Shown here piece by piece: positions 7,817 through 16,153 of a stretch of DNA of 32,490 bases. Origin of the DNA: JBFELU01 sp041551965 (GTDB lineage: Bacteria; Actinomycetota; Acidimicrobiia; Spongiisociales; UBA11373); assembly GCA_041551965.1 (NCBI GenBank), contig JBFELU010000025.1, positions 1 to 32,490 of the forward strand, read 5' to 3'. The translations under genes were made by a program, and so were the position numbers. Within the stretch, counting starts at the first letter, position 1. Each line of letters starts with the position of its first letter. A model generated the notes under the pieces. That model was not told the origin of the DNA, searched no databases, and saw only the letters and a program-made list of their open reading frames with translations.

Positions 7817-8572
7817 ATGAGCCTCGAAGGGAAGCGGGCCCTGGTCACCGCCGGATCGCGCAATCTGGGTGTTGCCGTGGCGACGCGTTTGGCGCACGCC
7901 GGGATGTCGGTGGGCGTCAATTACCACACGTCGCGCGACGCCGCCGAGGAACTGGTGGCGCGATTGGAAGAGGAGACCGGGGCGGCCCACGTCGCTCTCC
8001 CCGCCGACGTCACCAACCCCGAAGAGGTCAGGGGGATGGTCGCCGACGCCATCGGTCGCCTGGGCGGCCCCATCGACGTGCTGGTCAACAACGCCGGGCC
8101 TTTCGGCGTCACTCCGTTTGCCGATCTCGACGAGGAGGAGTGGGACCGGGTCTGGGATGCCAACGTCAAGGCCACCTACGTGGCGGTCCAGGCGGTCGTG
8201 CCGGGCATGCGGTCTGCCGGTTGGGGGCGCATCGTCAACCTCTCGGCGGTCTCGGCCTACATTCGGAACCGGGGGATGTACACCCTGGCCAAGTCGGCCA
8301 TCAACACGCTGACCGAGCAGTTGGCGCTCGAGTTGGCCCCGGAGATCACCGTCAACGCGGTGGCTCCCGGTCAGATTCAGGAGAGCCTGGATGATCTCCG
8401 CGAGTTCGTGCCCGAGTGGGCGGAGCGGGTCGTGCGCATGACGCCTGCCGGCCGTTTGGTGCGTCGCGAGGAACTGGCGGAGGTCGTGTATCTCCTGTGC
8501 ACATCGGCCTTTGACATGGTGACCGGGTTGACGATCCCGGTCGACGGCGGGTTGCGGCTGCCGCGTTTCTAG
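7817..8572 (+). CDS. SDR-family oxidoreductase
   Basis: A 251-residue classical-type short-chain dehydrogenase/reductase. The N-terminal nucleotide motif is TAGSRNLG (residues 11-18) instead of the usual TGxxxGIG, then come NNAG and catalytic Ser in LSAVSAY with Tyr-x3-Lys in YTLAKSA. The C-terminus GGLRLPRF is shared with the paralogue at 17225, which also has 251 residues; the pair is alike along the whole length. A role as a ketoreductase or dehydrogenase on a pathway intermediate is expected. GAGGAGG lies directly upstream of the ATG. It follows the D-2-hydroxyacid dehydrogenase by 10 bases, so the two redox enzymes form one unit. Confidence 0.92.
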   Translation: MSLEGKRALVTAGSRNLGVAVATRLAHAGMSVGVNYHTSRDAAEELVARLEEETGAAHVALPADVTNPEEVRGMVADAIGRLGGPIDVLVNNAGPFGVTPFADLDEEEWDRVWDANVKATYVAVQAVVPGMRSAGWGRIVNLSAVSAYIRNRGMYTLAKSAINTLTEQLALELAPEITVNAVAPGQIQESLDDLREFVPEWAERVVRMTPAGRLVRREELAEVVYLLCTSAFDMVTGLTIPVDGGLRLPRF

Positions 8573-8608
8573 GCCGAACGGCCGTATCTGGCCGAATCGA
8601 CGCGGCCG

Positions 8609-8614
8609 TATGAT
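8609..8614 (+). promoter_or_regulatory. Likely -10 element for the 8641 gene
   Basis: TATGAT is close to the bacterial -10 consensus and would start RNA near 8621. That leaves a 20-base leader with the ribosome site GAGGAAGG before the ATG at 8641. Confidence 0.4.
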
Positions 8615-8640
8615 CGCAACACCACGAGGAAGGTCGAGAC

Positions 8641-9585
8641 ATGCTGTGTGTGATCACCGACTACATGGGCGACGACACCACCCTCGAGGAGAGCCTCTTC
8701 GATGAGGCCGGCTTCGAGGTCTTCGTCGCTCCCTCCCACGAGCCGGAGAACTGGGCCGAGCAGGCGGTCGGGGCCGACGCCATCCTGACCAGGCACGCAC
8801 CGGTTCGCGAGGAACTGATCCGCCGTCTCGAGAAGTGCAAGGTCATCTCCCGTTACGGCACCGGGCACGACAATATCGACGTCCCCGTCGCCCACGAGCG
8901 GGGGATCGTGGTCACCAACGTGCCCGACTACTGCACTCCGGAGGCGGCCGATCACACCATGGCCCTTCTCCTCGCCTCGGCCCGGCATCTGGAGGTGCTC
9001 TCCGATTCGGTGCGGCGCGGCGGGTGGACGCCCGATCCCCTTCCTCCGATCCTCCGCATCGGCGGGCGCACGCTCGGGATGGTCGGCTACGGTCGGATCG
9101 GCGCGGCGGTGGCACGGCGGGCCATGGCGTTCGGCCTGCGGGTCTGCGTCTACGACCCTTATCTGAAAGCAGATCCAGAGGGGGTCGAGCGGTTCGCCGA
9201 TCTCGATGAGATGCTGGCGCAGTCCGACTTCCTGACGTTCCACACCCCGCTGACCGAGGAGACCCGCGGCTTGTTGGACGAGCGCAGGCTCGGACTCCTG
9301 CCCCAGGGTGCCATCGTGATCAACTGCGCTCGGGGCCCGATGGTCGACATCCCGGCGCTGATCGCCGCCCTCGAGTCGGGTCACCTGGCGGCGGCGGCGC
9401 TCGACGTGACCCCGCAAGAGCCTCCGGCGGCCGACGATCCGGTTCGCAACGTGCCCGGGCTGCTGGTGACGCCACACACGGCCTACTACTCCCAGACCAG
9501 CGTGGAGGAAGCCAAGCGCAACAGCGCCAGCGAGATCATTCGGGTGATCCGGGGGGAGGAGCCGCTGAATCCAGTGGTGCTCTAG
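8641..9585 (+). CDS. D-2-hydroxyacid dehydrogenase, CtBP/phosphoglycerate-dehydrogenase-like
   Basis: A 314-residue D-isomer-specific 2-hydroxyacid dehydrogenase. The dinucleotide motif is GMVGYGRIGAAVARRA (about 143-158), and the catalytic residues appear as Arg in INCARGPMVD, Glu in TPQEPPAADDP and His in VTPHTAYYS. The sequence pattern, with SRYGTGHDNIDV and NVPDYCTPEAADHTM near residues 78-108, is that of the C-terminal-binding-protein-like group. It probably oxidises or reduces a D-2-hydroxy acid with NAD(H). It has its own -10 and a good ribosome site, so it seems to be a separate transcription unit. It is followed by an unrelated DUF1003 gene, so it is the last member of the left catabolic block. 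Confidence 0.92.
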   Translation: MLCVITDYMGDDTTLEESLFDEAGFEVFVAPSHEPENWAEQAVGADAILTRHAPVREELIRRLEKCKVISRYGTGHDNIDVPVAHERGIVVTNVPDYCTPEAADHTMALLLASARHLEVLSDSVRRGGWTPDPLPPILRIGGRTLGMVGYGRIGAAVARRAMAFGLRVCVYDPYLKADPEGVERFADLDEMLAQSDFLTFHTPLTEETRGLLDERRLGLLPQGAIVINCARGPMVDIPALIAALESGHLAAAALDVTPQEPPAADDPVRNVPGLLVTPHTAYYSQTSVEEAKRNSASEIIRVIRGEEPLNPVVL

Positions 9586-9654
9586 GGCTTCTCTTCCGAC
9601 CATGCCGGCCGAGTGGCTTGCTGTGCCTGCAGCCGAATCCTGGGAGGGCTCCAC

Positions 9655-10068
9655 ATGAGGTTGAGTGACTGGGCGGTGAGCGCCGGACGTCGGATACTGC
9701 ACAGACACCCCGGTGTTCGAACGGGCGATGAGTTGACCTTCGGGGAGCGAGCCGCCGACAAACTGCGCAACGGGATGGGCTCCTGGACGTTCGTCTTTGG
9801 GGCGCTTCTCTTCCTGGCAGGATGGATGATCGGGAATCGACACGCCGGTTTCGACCCTTACCCGTTCATCCTCCTCAACCTTCTGTTGTCGTGTGTCGCT
9901 GCGCTCCAGGGGGCGATTCTCTTGATCGCGGCGCGGCGAGCCGACCAGATCACAGCCGAGTTGGCGATCCACGACTTCCAGGTGAACGAGGAGGCGCTGG
10001 GCCTGATTCGCGACACCCGTACCGAACTCGCCGGCTTGAGCGGTCCGTCGGGTGGGTCACACGGCTGA
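9655..10068 (+). CDS. DUF1003 family membrane protein
   Basis: A 137-residue protein of DUF1003. It has a short basic N-terminus, the family motif DKLRNGMGSWTFVF, and two transmembrane helices at about residues 42-60 and 73-92 (FVFGALLFLAGWMIG and FILLNLLLSCVAALQGAILL), followed by the conserved RADQITAELAIHDFQVNEEA. The function is unknown; members are small inner-membrane proteins common in actinobacteria. The ATG at 9655 is chosen because GGGAGG lies 7 bases upstream (9642-9647); an in-frame earlier ATG at 9613 would add 14 unlikely residues. The stop falls 2 bases before the convergent pyrophosphatase stop. Confidence 0.85.
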   Translation: MRLSDWAVSAGRRILHRHPGVRTGDELTFGERAADKLRNGMGSWTFVFGALLFLAGWMIGNRHAGFDPYPFILLNLLLSCVAALQGAILLIAARRADQITAELAIHDFQVNEEALGLIRDTRTELAGLSGPSGGSHG

Positions 10069-10069
10069 T

Positions 10070-10546
10070 TCAGGAACGTCCCCGCTCGAGGGCGCTGTCG
10101 ATGATGGCGGCGGCCTCGGCGACGGGGCGCCATCCCAGGGCTGCAGTCTTCTTGTCCTCGAGATCCTTGTAGACGGCGAAGAAGTGCTCGAGTTCCCGCA
10201 ACAGGTGCTGCGGTATGTCATCGAGACCGGCAGCTTCACGCCACAGAGGATCCCCCTCGGGGACGCCGAGGATCTTGTGATCCGGCTTCCCTTGGTCCTC
10301 CATGAGGAAGACGCCGACGGGACGGATGCGAATCCGACACCCGGGGAAGGTCGGCTCGGTCGTCAGGGCGAGGGCGTCGAGGGGGTCTTCATCCTCGGCG
10401 ATCGTGTCGGGGATGAACCCGTAGTCGGCGGGATAGCGGGTGGCGGTGAACAGCATCCGGTCCAGGAAGATCTCACCGGTCTCGTGGTCGGTCTCGTATT
10501 TGTTCCGGCTCCCCCGGGGGATCTCGACGATCATCGTGATGAGCAT
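10070..10546 (-). CDS. ppa: Inorganic pyrophosphatase, family I
   Basis: A 158-residue soluble family I pyrophosphatase, the usual size for an actinobacterial enzyme. It hydrolyses pyrophosphate with Mg2+ and is cytosolic. Family landmarks are VEIPRGSRNKYE near residue 7, DYGFIPDT, the metal-binding signature DEDPLDAL, and DIPQHLLRELEHFFAVYKDLE. Apart from the start choice nothing is unusual. I prefer the ATG at 10546 because a -10 (TACAGT) lies 7 bases before it and no ribosome site is visible, so it is probably leaderless. A second ATG four codons later is the alternative. It is a housekeeping gene and not part of the catabolic locus. Confidence 0.95.
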   Translation of the reverse strand: MLITMIVEIPRGSRNKYETDHETGEIFLDRMLFTATRYPADYGFIPDTIAEDEDPLDALALTTEPTFPGCRIRIRPVGVFLMEDQGKPDHKILGVPEGDPLWREAAGLDDIPQHLLRELEHFFAVYKDLEDKKTAALGWRPVAEAAAIIDSALERGRS

Positions 10547-10553
10547 GCATTGA

Positions 10554-10559
10554 ACTGTA
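10554..10559 (-). promoter_or_regulatory. -10 element for leaderless ppa mRNA
   Basis: On the minus strand TACAGT is followed by 7 bases and then the ATG at 10546. This is the same geometry as the other leaderless promoters in the window. Confidence 0.5.
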
Positions 10560-10613
10560 CGAGCGGTCCGGCGAATCCGCGCGGTGTCCCCTCGCACGCT
10601 GCCGGGAGGAGCG

Positions 10614-11197
10614 ATGGCTGATACCGAGCGGGACGGTCCGCCGTATCTGCTGGTGATGTCACTCGGTGCCCTCGGCGTGGTCTACGGGGACATCGGGACC
10701 AGCCCGCTCTATGCGTTCCGGGAGGCCTTCGTGGTGGCCGATGGCCTGGCGGTGAACCGCGATTCGGTTCTCGGGGTGCTCTCCCTTGGTCTTCTGGGCC
10801 CTCCTGCCCGTCGTATCGGTCGAGTACCTGGTGTTCGTGTTGCGGGCCGGCGACCGCGAGGAGGGTGGGATCCTGTCTCTCACCGCGATGATCGCCCGCA
10901 GCAGCAAGGTGGCGACCCGCGGAGTTTGGCTCGGCTTGATCATGATCGGGCTGTTCGGCACCGCACTGTTGTTTGGCGATGGGGCGATCACCCCGGCGAT
11001 CTCGGTGCTGGCGGCCGTGGAAGGCCTCGATGTCTCGACCCCGAGCTTGGGACCCTTCGTCATCCCGATCGCGGTGGCGATCCCGGTGGCGCGACCACCT
11101 CTTTGCCTTGATGCACCGCAATGCCTCGCGGGCAGTGGACCATTTCCAGCTTCCGAGAGGCCAGGTCATTGAGATCGGTTCCCAGGTCGAGATCTGA
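10614..11197 (+). pseudogene. kup: kup potassium transporter pseudogene (frameshift and internal deletion)
   Basis: Three frames each give a piece of a KUP/HAK/KT-type potassium transporter. Frame 0 from the ATG at 10614 (ribosome site GGGAGGAG) has LGALGVVYGDIGTSPLYAFR. After about 10785 homology continues in frame 1: VVSVEYLVFVLRAGDREEGG, then GTALLFGDGAITPAISVLAA, up to about 11085. From 11087 frame 2 gives the KUP C-terminus (WRDHLFALMHRNASRA and RGQVIEIGSQVEI) to the TGA at 11195-11197. A single extra C in the run at 10783-10785 explains the first shift. The second break removes most of a normal 600-650-residue protein. It cannot encode a working transporter unless the assembly is wrong. 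Confidence 0.9.
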
Positions 11198-11203
11198 GGC
11201 GGC

Positions 11204-11995
11204 TCACCGGAGGTCTCGCGGGATCGGTGTCGAATCGTTCGCGAGGTATCGGCGACGAAGGTCGGCCAGATCGTCGCTGCTCATGCCAATCGGTCCGGTG
11301 AGATAGGCGCCGACCGACCCGTAGCGGCCGTCGATCGATCGGATCAATTGATCGAGCCACTCCACCTTGACGCCGGTGAGGGACGCCAGCGCCTTGGCGC
11401 TCGGCGTCACACCCGACACCCCCCGGAGCCGCTCGGCAAGGTCGTCGGCCCGGTGAGCCAGCGCCGCAGTGCTTGCCGTGAAGTCTTCGGTGATGTCTCT
11501 CGCCGGGACGCCGAGCGCCCAAAGGATGAGCGCCGCCACCAGGCCGGTCCGGTCCTTCCCGACGGTGCAGTGAAAGAGAATGCCGATCTCGCCTTGAAGA
11601 AGGGTCTCGAAGACCGTCCGGATCGATCCCGCTCGGGTCTCGAGGGCATGGGGAACCCGGGTCAGTTCCCACCAGTCGGCGAGATCGGCCTCGCTCAGGG
11701 TGCCGGCGCCGAAGCGAGCATGGATCGAAGCCACCTGATCGTCCGAGACCAGCGGGGCGTGCACGATCGGGCCGTCCCATTCGTAGGCATCGCGGCGTAT
11801 TTCCCACTCGGAACGGAGATCGATGACGGTGCGAACACCGGCTTGCTCCCGGACGGTGCGATCCGAGCCCCGCATCTGGTGGAGTGACCCGGATCGGAAG
11901 AGCACGCCGGTGGCGACTCGGCGACCGTCGGCGGTGGGCAGACCGCCCAGGTCCCGGGCGTTGAGGACACCTTCGAGGTCGAGGGTGTGGGGCAT
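11204..11995 (-). CDS. Tyrosine-protein phosphatase (Y_phosphatase3-like)
   Basis: A 263-residue protein with the active-site loop HCTVGKDRTG: the nucleophile Cys143 and Arg149 fit the C-x5-R phosphatase signature with the GKDRT variant of this bacterial tyrosine/dual-specificity or phosphoinositide phosphatase group. The N-terminal LEGVLNARDLGGLPTADG with VLFRSGSLHQ is the usual beginning of this family. No signal peptide or membrane segment is seen, so it is cytosolic. The substrate is unknown; relatives include mycobacterial PtpB-like enzymes. Its stop lies 6 bases from that of the convergent kup pseudogene. The ATG start has no strong ribosome site. Confidence 0.88.
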   Translation of the reverse strand: MPHTLDLEGVLNARDLGGLPTADGRRVATGVLFRSGSLHQMRGSDRTVREQAGVRTVIDLRSEWEIRRDAYEWDGPIVHAPLVSDDQVASIHARFGAGTLSEADLADWWELTRVPHALETRAGSIRTVFETLLQGEIGILFHCTVGKDRTGLVAALILWALGVPARDITEDFTASTAALAHRADDLAERLRGVSGVTPSAKALASLTGVKVEWLDQLIRSIDGRYGSVGAYLTGPIGMSSDDLADLRRRYLANDSTPIPRDLR

Positions 11996-12043
11996 CTCGT
12001 TCCGAGTTTGGCAGGACGGCGATCGGCGCCGTCTGGGATCGGG

Positions 12044-12049
12044 TAGCGT
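12044..12049 (+). promoter_or_regulatory. -10 element for a leaderless mRNA
   Basis: TAGCGT is followed by 8 bases and then the ATG at 12058. The gene has only GGGG before its start, so a leaderless message is likely. Confidence 0.45.
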
Positions 12050-12057
12050 CCCTGGGG

Positions 12058-12450
12058 ATGGGCGAAGCCGACACCCGACGCGTCATCGAGGCCCTTTACG
12101 CCGCCTACACCTCGGGCGACGGTGAAGCGATGCTCGATCTCATGGCGGATGACATCGAGGTTCGGTTCCTGGGACAGGTGTTGGTGCACGGCATCGACAA
12201 GGCCCGCGCCTTCTTCGCCTTCTCCGGCTCCCAACTCACCGACCTGGAATTCCGGGTGGAGCGGAAGATCTACGACGGCGAATGGGCCGCGGTGATCTGG
12301 AGCGAGACGGCGCGGACCGTCGCCGGGGCGCCGTGGGAGAACCACGGCGTCGACGTCTTTCGGGTCGAGGGGGGCGAGATCACGGTCTTGCACGAGAACA
12401 ACGACTGTCGGCTGGTGCACGAGCACTTCCCTCGGTACCGGGAGGGCTGA
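12058..12450 (+). CDS. SnoaL-like / NTF2-fold protein (paralogue of the gene at 1786)
   Basis: A 130-residue SnoaL-type protein. It starts with the helix VIEALYAAYTSGDGEAMLDL and ends with GGEITVLHENNDCRLVHEHF. It is a paralogue of the protein encoded at 1786-2187, with EVRFLG, DGEWAAVIWSETA and ENHGVDVFRV in the same order; the acidic and histidine residues in the ENHG and HENND motifs are shared and may line the pocket. It probably binds or isomerises a small compound related to the substrate of its paralogue. It lies just upstream of the molybdenum hydroxylase operon, which has its own promoter, so cotranscription is possible but not required. Confidence 0.87.
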   Translation: MGEADTRRVIEALYAAYTSGDGEAMLDLMADDIEVRFLGQVLVHGIDKARAFFAFSGSQLTDLEFRVERKIYDGEWAAVIWSETARTVAGAPWENHGVDVFRVEGGEITVLHENNDCRLVHEHFPRYREG

Positions 12451-12480
12451 GCCGCACCGGAGCGCGCCGGATGGAATCTA

Positions 12481-12486
12481 TAGAAT
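12481..12486 (+). promoter_or_regulatory. Likely -10 of the molybdenum hydroxylase operon
   Basis: TAGAAT lies within TATAGAAT, the strongest AT-rich -10 candidate in this GC-rich stretch. RNA would start near 12493, leaving about 33 bases with AAGGAGGG before the ATG at 12526. No clear -35 is seen. Confidence 0.5.
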
Positions 12487-12525
12487 CTCGGCGACCGGAA
12501 CGACCGGAAGGAGGGACGGCCCCGC

Positions 12526-13395
12526 ATGGAGTTCCGCTCGGCTGAAACGATCGCTGAGGCGCTGGAGACGCTCACCGAATTCGGTGCTGAAGCCCAGATC
12601 CTCGCCGGTGGGACGGACGTGATGATCCAGCACATGCGCCGGGAGATCAACCCGTCGCTGCTGCTCCACATCGGCCGTATTCCGGGCCTCGACCAGGTAA
12701 CCGTCAACGGGACCACCCGGCTGGGCACGCTCGTCACCCACCTCCGGCTCGCCACCGATCCGGTGATCGGGGAGCGGTACCCGGCCCTCGCCGAGGCCTC
12801 GAGCACCGTCGGGGGTTGGCAGACGCAGGAAGTCGGCACGGTCGGCGGCAACGTGTGCAACGCCTCACCGGCCGCCGACACCGCCCCGCCCCTGCTGGTG
12901 TCCGGTGCCGTCTTCCACCTCGAGGGTCCCTCCGGCCGGCGGGCGGTAGGCGGCGAGGAGTTCTTCGTCGACCGGCGCACGACCGCCCGTCGACCCGACG
13001 AGTTGTTGGTCGAGATCGAACTCCCCGAGGTGCCTCCTCGGACCGGTGAGACCTATGTCAAGCTGGGTCGGCGCAGCGCGATGGAGGTCGCCATCGTCGG
13101 ACTGGCGGCCCGCCTCACCATCGATCCGGAGGGCCTCGTCGAGCGAGCCAGGATCGCGGTGTGCTCGGTCGCCCCCCGGCCGTTCCGGGCCACTGCCGCC
13201 GAGCAGATCCTTCAGGGATCCCGCCTGGAGGACGAGGCCGTCGCCGAAGCCGGCATCGCCCTCGTCGATGCATCGTCACCCATCGACGATTCCCGGGCCA
13301 CCGCGTCCTACCGGCGGAGAGTGCTGCCGGGGATCCTGGCCCGGGCGGTGGCCGAGTGCCGCCTGCGGGCCATCGGGACGGGGAGCGGGTCGTGA
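12526..13395 (+). CDS. Molybdenum hydroxylase FAD-binding subunit (CoxM/XdhB type)
   Basis: A 289-residue medium subunit of the xanthine-dehydrogenase/CO-dehydrogenase family. It carries FAD and passes electrons from the iron-sulfur subunit to an acceptor. The FAD motifs LAGGTDV (about 26-32) and TVGGNVCNASPAAD (105-118) are intact, and the C-terminal CO-dehydrogenase-flavoprotein-like domain begins near VAPRPFRATAAE. It is the first gene of an operon CoxM-CoxS-CoxL-DUF917-SDR. The stop overlaps the next start by 1 base (TGATG), or by 4 if GTG is used. Complete subunits in a row argue for a functional hydroxylase acting on a heterocycle or aldehyde. Confidence 0.93.
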   Translation: MEFRSAETIAEALETLTEFGAEAQILAGGTDVMIQHMRREINPSLLLHIGRIPGLDQVTVNGTTRLGTLVTHLRLATDPVIGERYPALAEASSTVGGWQTQEVGTVGGNVCNASPAADTAPPLLVSGAVFHLEGPSGRRAVGGEEFFVDRRTTARRPDELLVEIELPEVPPRTGETYVKLGRRSAMEVAIVGLAARLTIDPEGLVERARIAVCSVAPRPFRATAAEQILQGSRLEDEAVAEAGIALVDASSPIDDSRATASYRRRVLPGILARAVAECRLRAIGTGSGS

Positions 13396-13862
13396 TGGAT
13401 CTCACGCTCACCGTCAACGGATCGGAGCGAACGGTCTCGATCGAACCGGACGAGACGCTGCTCCGGGTTCTGAGGGAACGCCTCAAGCTCACCGGGACCA
13501 AGGAGGGATGCTCGGAGGGGGAGTGCGGTGCGTGCACGGTGCTGGTCGACGGCCGCCCCGTCGACTCGTGCATCATGCCGGCGCCGGTGGTGGCCGGGGC
13601 CTCAGTCACGACGATCGAGGGCCTCACCGGACCCGACGGTTCGCTGAGCCCCGTGCAGCAAGCCTTCGTCGACAACTTCGCGGTCCAGTGCGGGTTCTGC
13701 ACGCCGGGCTTCGTGGTGACGCTCACGGCGCTCCTCGATGAGAATCCGATGCCGACCGAACAAGAAGTCAAGACCTCGCTGTCCGGCAACCTGTGTCGGT
13801 GCACCGGCTACGCGACGATCGTGGCGGCGGTGATGGCCGCCACCGGGAGGGGGTCGGCATGA
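13395..13862 (+). CDS. Molybdenum hydroxylase iron-sulfur subunit (CoxS/XdhC type)
   Basis: A 155-residue protein with two [2Fe-2S] clusters. The plant-ferredoxin-like cluster uses Cys39, Cys44, Cys47 and Cys59 (EGCSEGECGACTV), and the second uses Cys99, Cys102, Cys134 and Cys136 (QCGFCTPG and GNLCRCTGY). All eight cysteines are present. Electrons pass from the molybdenum cofactor to FAD through these clusters. The ATG at 13395 is preferred; a GTG directly before it would add one residue. The stop overlaps the CoxL start by 4 bases (ATGA), so synthesis is coupled and subunit ratios are probably equal. Confidence 0.95.
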   Translation: MDLTLTVNGSERTVSIEPDETLLRVLRERLKLTGTKEGCSEGECGACTVLVDGRPVDSCIMPAPVVAGASVTTIEGLTGPDGSLSPVQQAFVDNFAVQCGFCTPGFVVTLTALLDENPMPTEQEVKTSLSGNLCRCTGYATIVAAVMAATGRGSA

Positions 13863-16153
13863 CCGTGGTCGGCCGCAGCGTGCCCCGGGCCGATGCCGCC
13901 ACCAAGGTGCGGGGTGAGGCCACCTACGGGGTGGACTTCGAGGTCGCCGGCACCCTCTACGGGGCACTCGCTCTCTCGACGGTCCCCGCGGGGCACATCC
14001 GCAGCATCGACACCAGCGCCGCCGAGGCGATGCCGGGGGTGCGGGGCGTCTTCACCGCCGCCGATGCTCCCGACATCCGCAGCGGGCTCGCCGTCAACGA
14101 TCAGCCACTGTTCGCATCCGACGTCGTGCGCTTCGAGGGGGAGGCGATTGCAGCGGTCGTGGCGGAGACGATGGCCCAAGCGCGGACGGCGGCGGCCGCC
14201 GTTCGCGTCGAGATCGAGGAGATGGAGGCCATCGCCACGGTCGAGGAGGCCCTGGCCGAAGGCGCTCCGTTGATCCACGATGACTGGCACACCTATTCCG
14301 TCCGCGACGGACTTCCCGACTTCCCGCGCGCAGGGAACGTCTGTGGCGAGATGACCGTCGACCAGGCCGGGGTCGACGAGGCATTCGAGAACGCCGACGT
14401 CGTGGTGGAAGACGTGTTCCACATCGACCGCCAGTACCAGGCATACCTCGAGCCGAAGAACGCCACCGGTCTCTACGCCGACGGCCGCTACACGGTTCAC
14501 GTCGCTCACCAGCAGCCCTGGAACGTGCGGGACCGCACCGCGGCCGCCCTCGGGGTTCGTCCCTCCGACGTGCGGATCGTGGGTCACCACATCGGGGGAG
14601 GTTTTGGAGCCAAGCTCGATACGGCGCTCGAGCCCTATGCCGCGCTGCTGGCCCGGCTCGCCGGGGCCCCGGTGAAGATGGTGCACGACCGCACCGACGA
14701 CATCCTGACGTGCGCCTCGCGGGAGGGGGCCGTCATCCGGATGCGATCGGGAGTCACCAACGACGGCCGGATCGTGGCCCGCGAGTTCCTCTGCGACATG
14801 GATGCCGGGGCCTACGCCGGCGACACCCCGTTTCTCACCAGCATTCCGATCTTCGTGGTGGGTTCCCTGTATCGGGTAGGCCCGACCCGGATCGTGTCCC
14901 GGGCGGTGTACACCAACACGGCCCCGACGGGTGCCTTCCGCGGCGTGAGCGGGACCTATCTGTACTTCGCCCTGGAACGCCACACCGACAACCTGGCCAA
15001 CGCCATCGGTATGGATCGCCGCGAGTTCCGGGTGCAGAACTTGATGAGCGACGGCCATGTGATGCTCAACGGCCAGGCTCTCGACGATGCCGGGATCCTG
15101 ACGACGGCGTTCGACAAGGCCGAACAGCATGTCCCGTGGCGGGAGCTGGGCAAGGGTCCCAACCGCGGGGTGGGGATGGCCGCCGCCGTGTGGCTCACCA
15201 ACCCGATGGCCGGCGAGGTGGCGCTGCAACTCCACACCGACGGTCGGTTGGGCGTGGTGACCGGCGCCACGGAGAACGGTTCGGGCGCCGTGGCGATGGG
15301 GGTGCGCCAGGTGGCGGCCGAGGAACTGGGGATCACCGCCGACGAGGTGGTGCTCACGATGCCCGACACCGACATGCAGGGCTTCGACGCCGGGTCTCAG
15401 GGAAGCCGCACCACCCACATCGTGGGTCGGGCGGTCCACAACGCCGCCGTCGGCATGCGGGAACGGATCCGGACCGTGGCGGGGCAGGTGCTGGGCCAGG
15501 ATCCCGACGACCTGGAGGTCGCCGGGGGTGGCGTCCGGATCAAGGGTGAGGACGACGTGCGGATGACCCTCTCCGATGTGGCGAGGGCGGCCCTCGGGGC
15601 GGGGGGCCCGATCGCATCGACCGGCTCCTACGCCACCCCGGCCCCCAAGTTCGACCCGGAGGCGGCCACCGGCTTGTTGTTCCCGATCTGGCCGACTCCC
15701 ACCTATCACGTGCACGTCGCCGAGGTCGAGGTCGATCCGGTGACCGGCGAGGTGAAGGTGCTCCGCTACATCGTGGTGCAGGAAGTCGGGAAGGCGATCA
15801 ACCCGGCGGGCGTGATGGGACAGATCGTCGGAGGTGTCGCCCAGGGTCTCGGCTATGCCCTCTACGAGGGCCTCCAGATCGGTCCCGATGCCCGGTATCG
15901 CCAGCGCACGCTGGAGGCCTACCGGCTCCCGATTGCACTCGACATGCCGGAGATCGAGGTGGTGCTCCTCGAGCACCCGGCACCCGAGGGACCCTACGGC
16001 GCCAAGGGGGTCGCCGAGCCACCGGTGGTGCCGGTGGCGGCGGCGATCGGCAACGCCATCGCTGATGCCACGGGCGGATCGATCGATCGCGTCCCGATCA
16101 CCCCCGAAGACGTACTCGATGCACTGGAGCAAGGATCGGAGGAGAGGACATGA
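13859..16153 (+). CDS. Molybdenum hydroxylase catalytic subunit (CoxL/XdhA type)
   Basis: A 764-residue molybdopterin-binding subunit. It starts with the aldehyde-oxidase/xanthine-dehydrogenase a/b hammerhead domain (VPRADAATKVRGEATYGVDF) and has HIGGGFGAK and APTGAFRGVSGTY, with the pterin-binding segments, and the catalytic base Glu at about residue 720 (GAKGVAEPPVVPV). The active-site loop lacks the AYRCSFR signature of form I CO dehydrogenase, so it is a generic hydroxylase that inserts water-derived oxygen at a carbon next to N or O. A long open frame on the opposite strand is an artefact of codon bias. The start overlaps the CoxS stop and the end overlaps the DUF917 start by 4 bases. 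Confidence 0.94.
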   Translation: MTVVGRSVPRADAATKVRGEATYGVDFEVAGTLYGALALSTVPAGHIRSIDTSAAEAMPGVRGVFTAADAPDIRSGLAVNDQPLFASDVVRFEGEAIAAVVAETMAQARTAAAAVRVEIEEMEAIATVEEALAEGAPLIHDDWHTYSVRDGLPDFPRAGNVCGEMTVDQAGVDEAFENADVVVEDVFHIDRQYQAYLEPKNATGLYADGRYTVHVAHQQPWNVRDRTAAALGVRPSDVRIVGHHIGGGFGAKLDTALEPYAALLARLAGAPVKMVHDRTDDILTCASREGAVIRMRSGVTNDGRIVAREFLCDMDAGAYAGDTPFLTSIPIFVVGSLYRVGPTRIVSRAVYTNTAPTGAFRGVSGTYLYFALERHTDNLANAIGMDRREFRVQNLMSDGHVMLNGQALDDAGILTTAFDKAEQHVPWRELGKGPNRGVGMAAAVWLTNPMAGEVALQLHTDGRLGVVTGATENGSGAVAMGVRQVAAEELGITADEVVLTMPDTDMQGFDAGSQGSRTTHIVGRAVHNAAVGMRERIRTVAGQVLGQDPDDLEVAGGGVRIKGEDDVRMTLSDVARAALGAGGPIASTGSYATPAPKFDPEAATGLLFPIWPTPTYHVHVAEVEVDPVTGEVKVLRYIVVQEVGKAINPAGVMGQIVGGVAQGLGYALYEGLQIGPDARYRQRTLEAYRLPIALDMPEIEVVLLEHPAPEGPYGAKGVAEPPVVPVAAAIGNAIADATGGSIDRVPITPEDVLDALEQGSEERT

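Noticed and set aside
13808..16132. A 774-codon open frame antisense to the CoxL gene
   Set aside because: It is produced by GC-rich third positions; the sense frame has all family motifs and operon overlaps, the antisense frame shows none.
13859..16153. Form I carbon monoxide dehydrogenase
   Set aside because: The catalytic loop AYRCSFR is absent (APTGAFRGVSG instead), so a generic Mo hydroxylase is the honest call.
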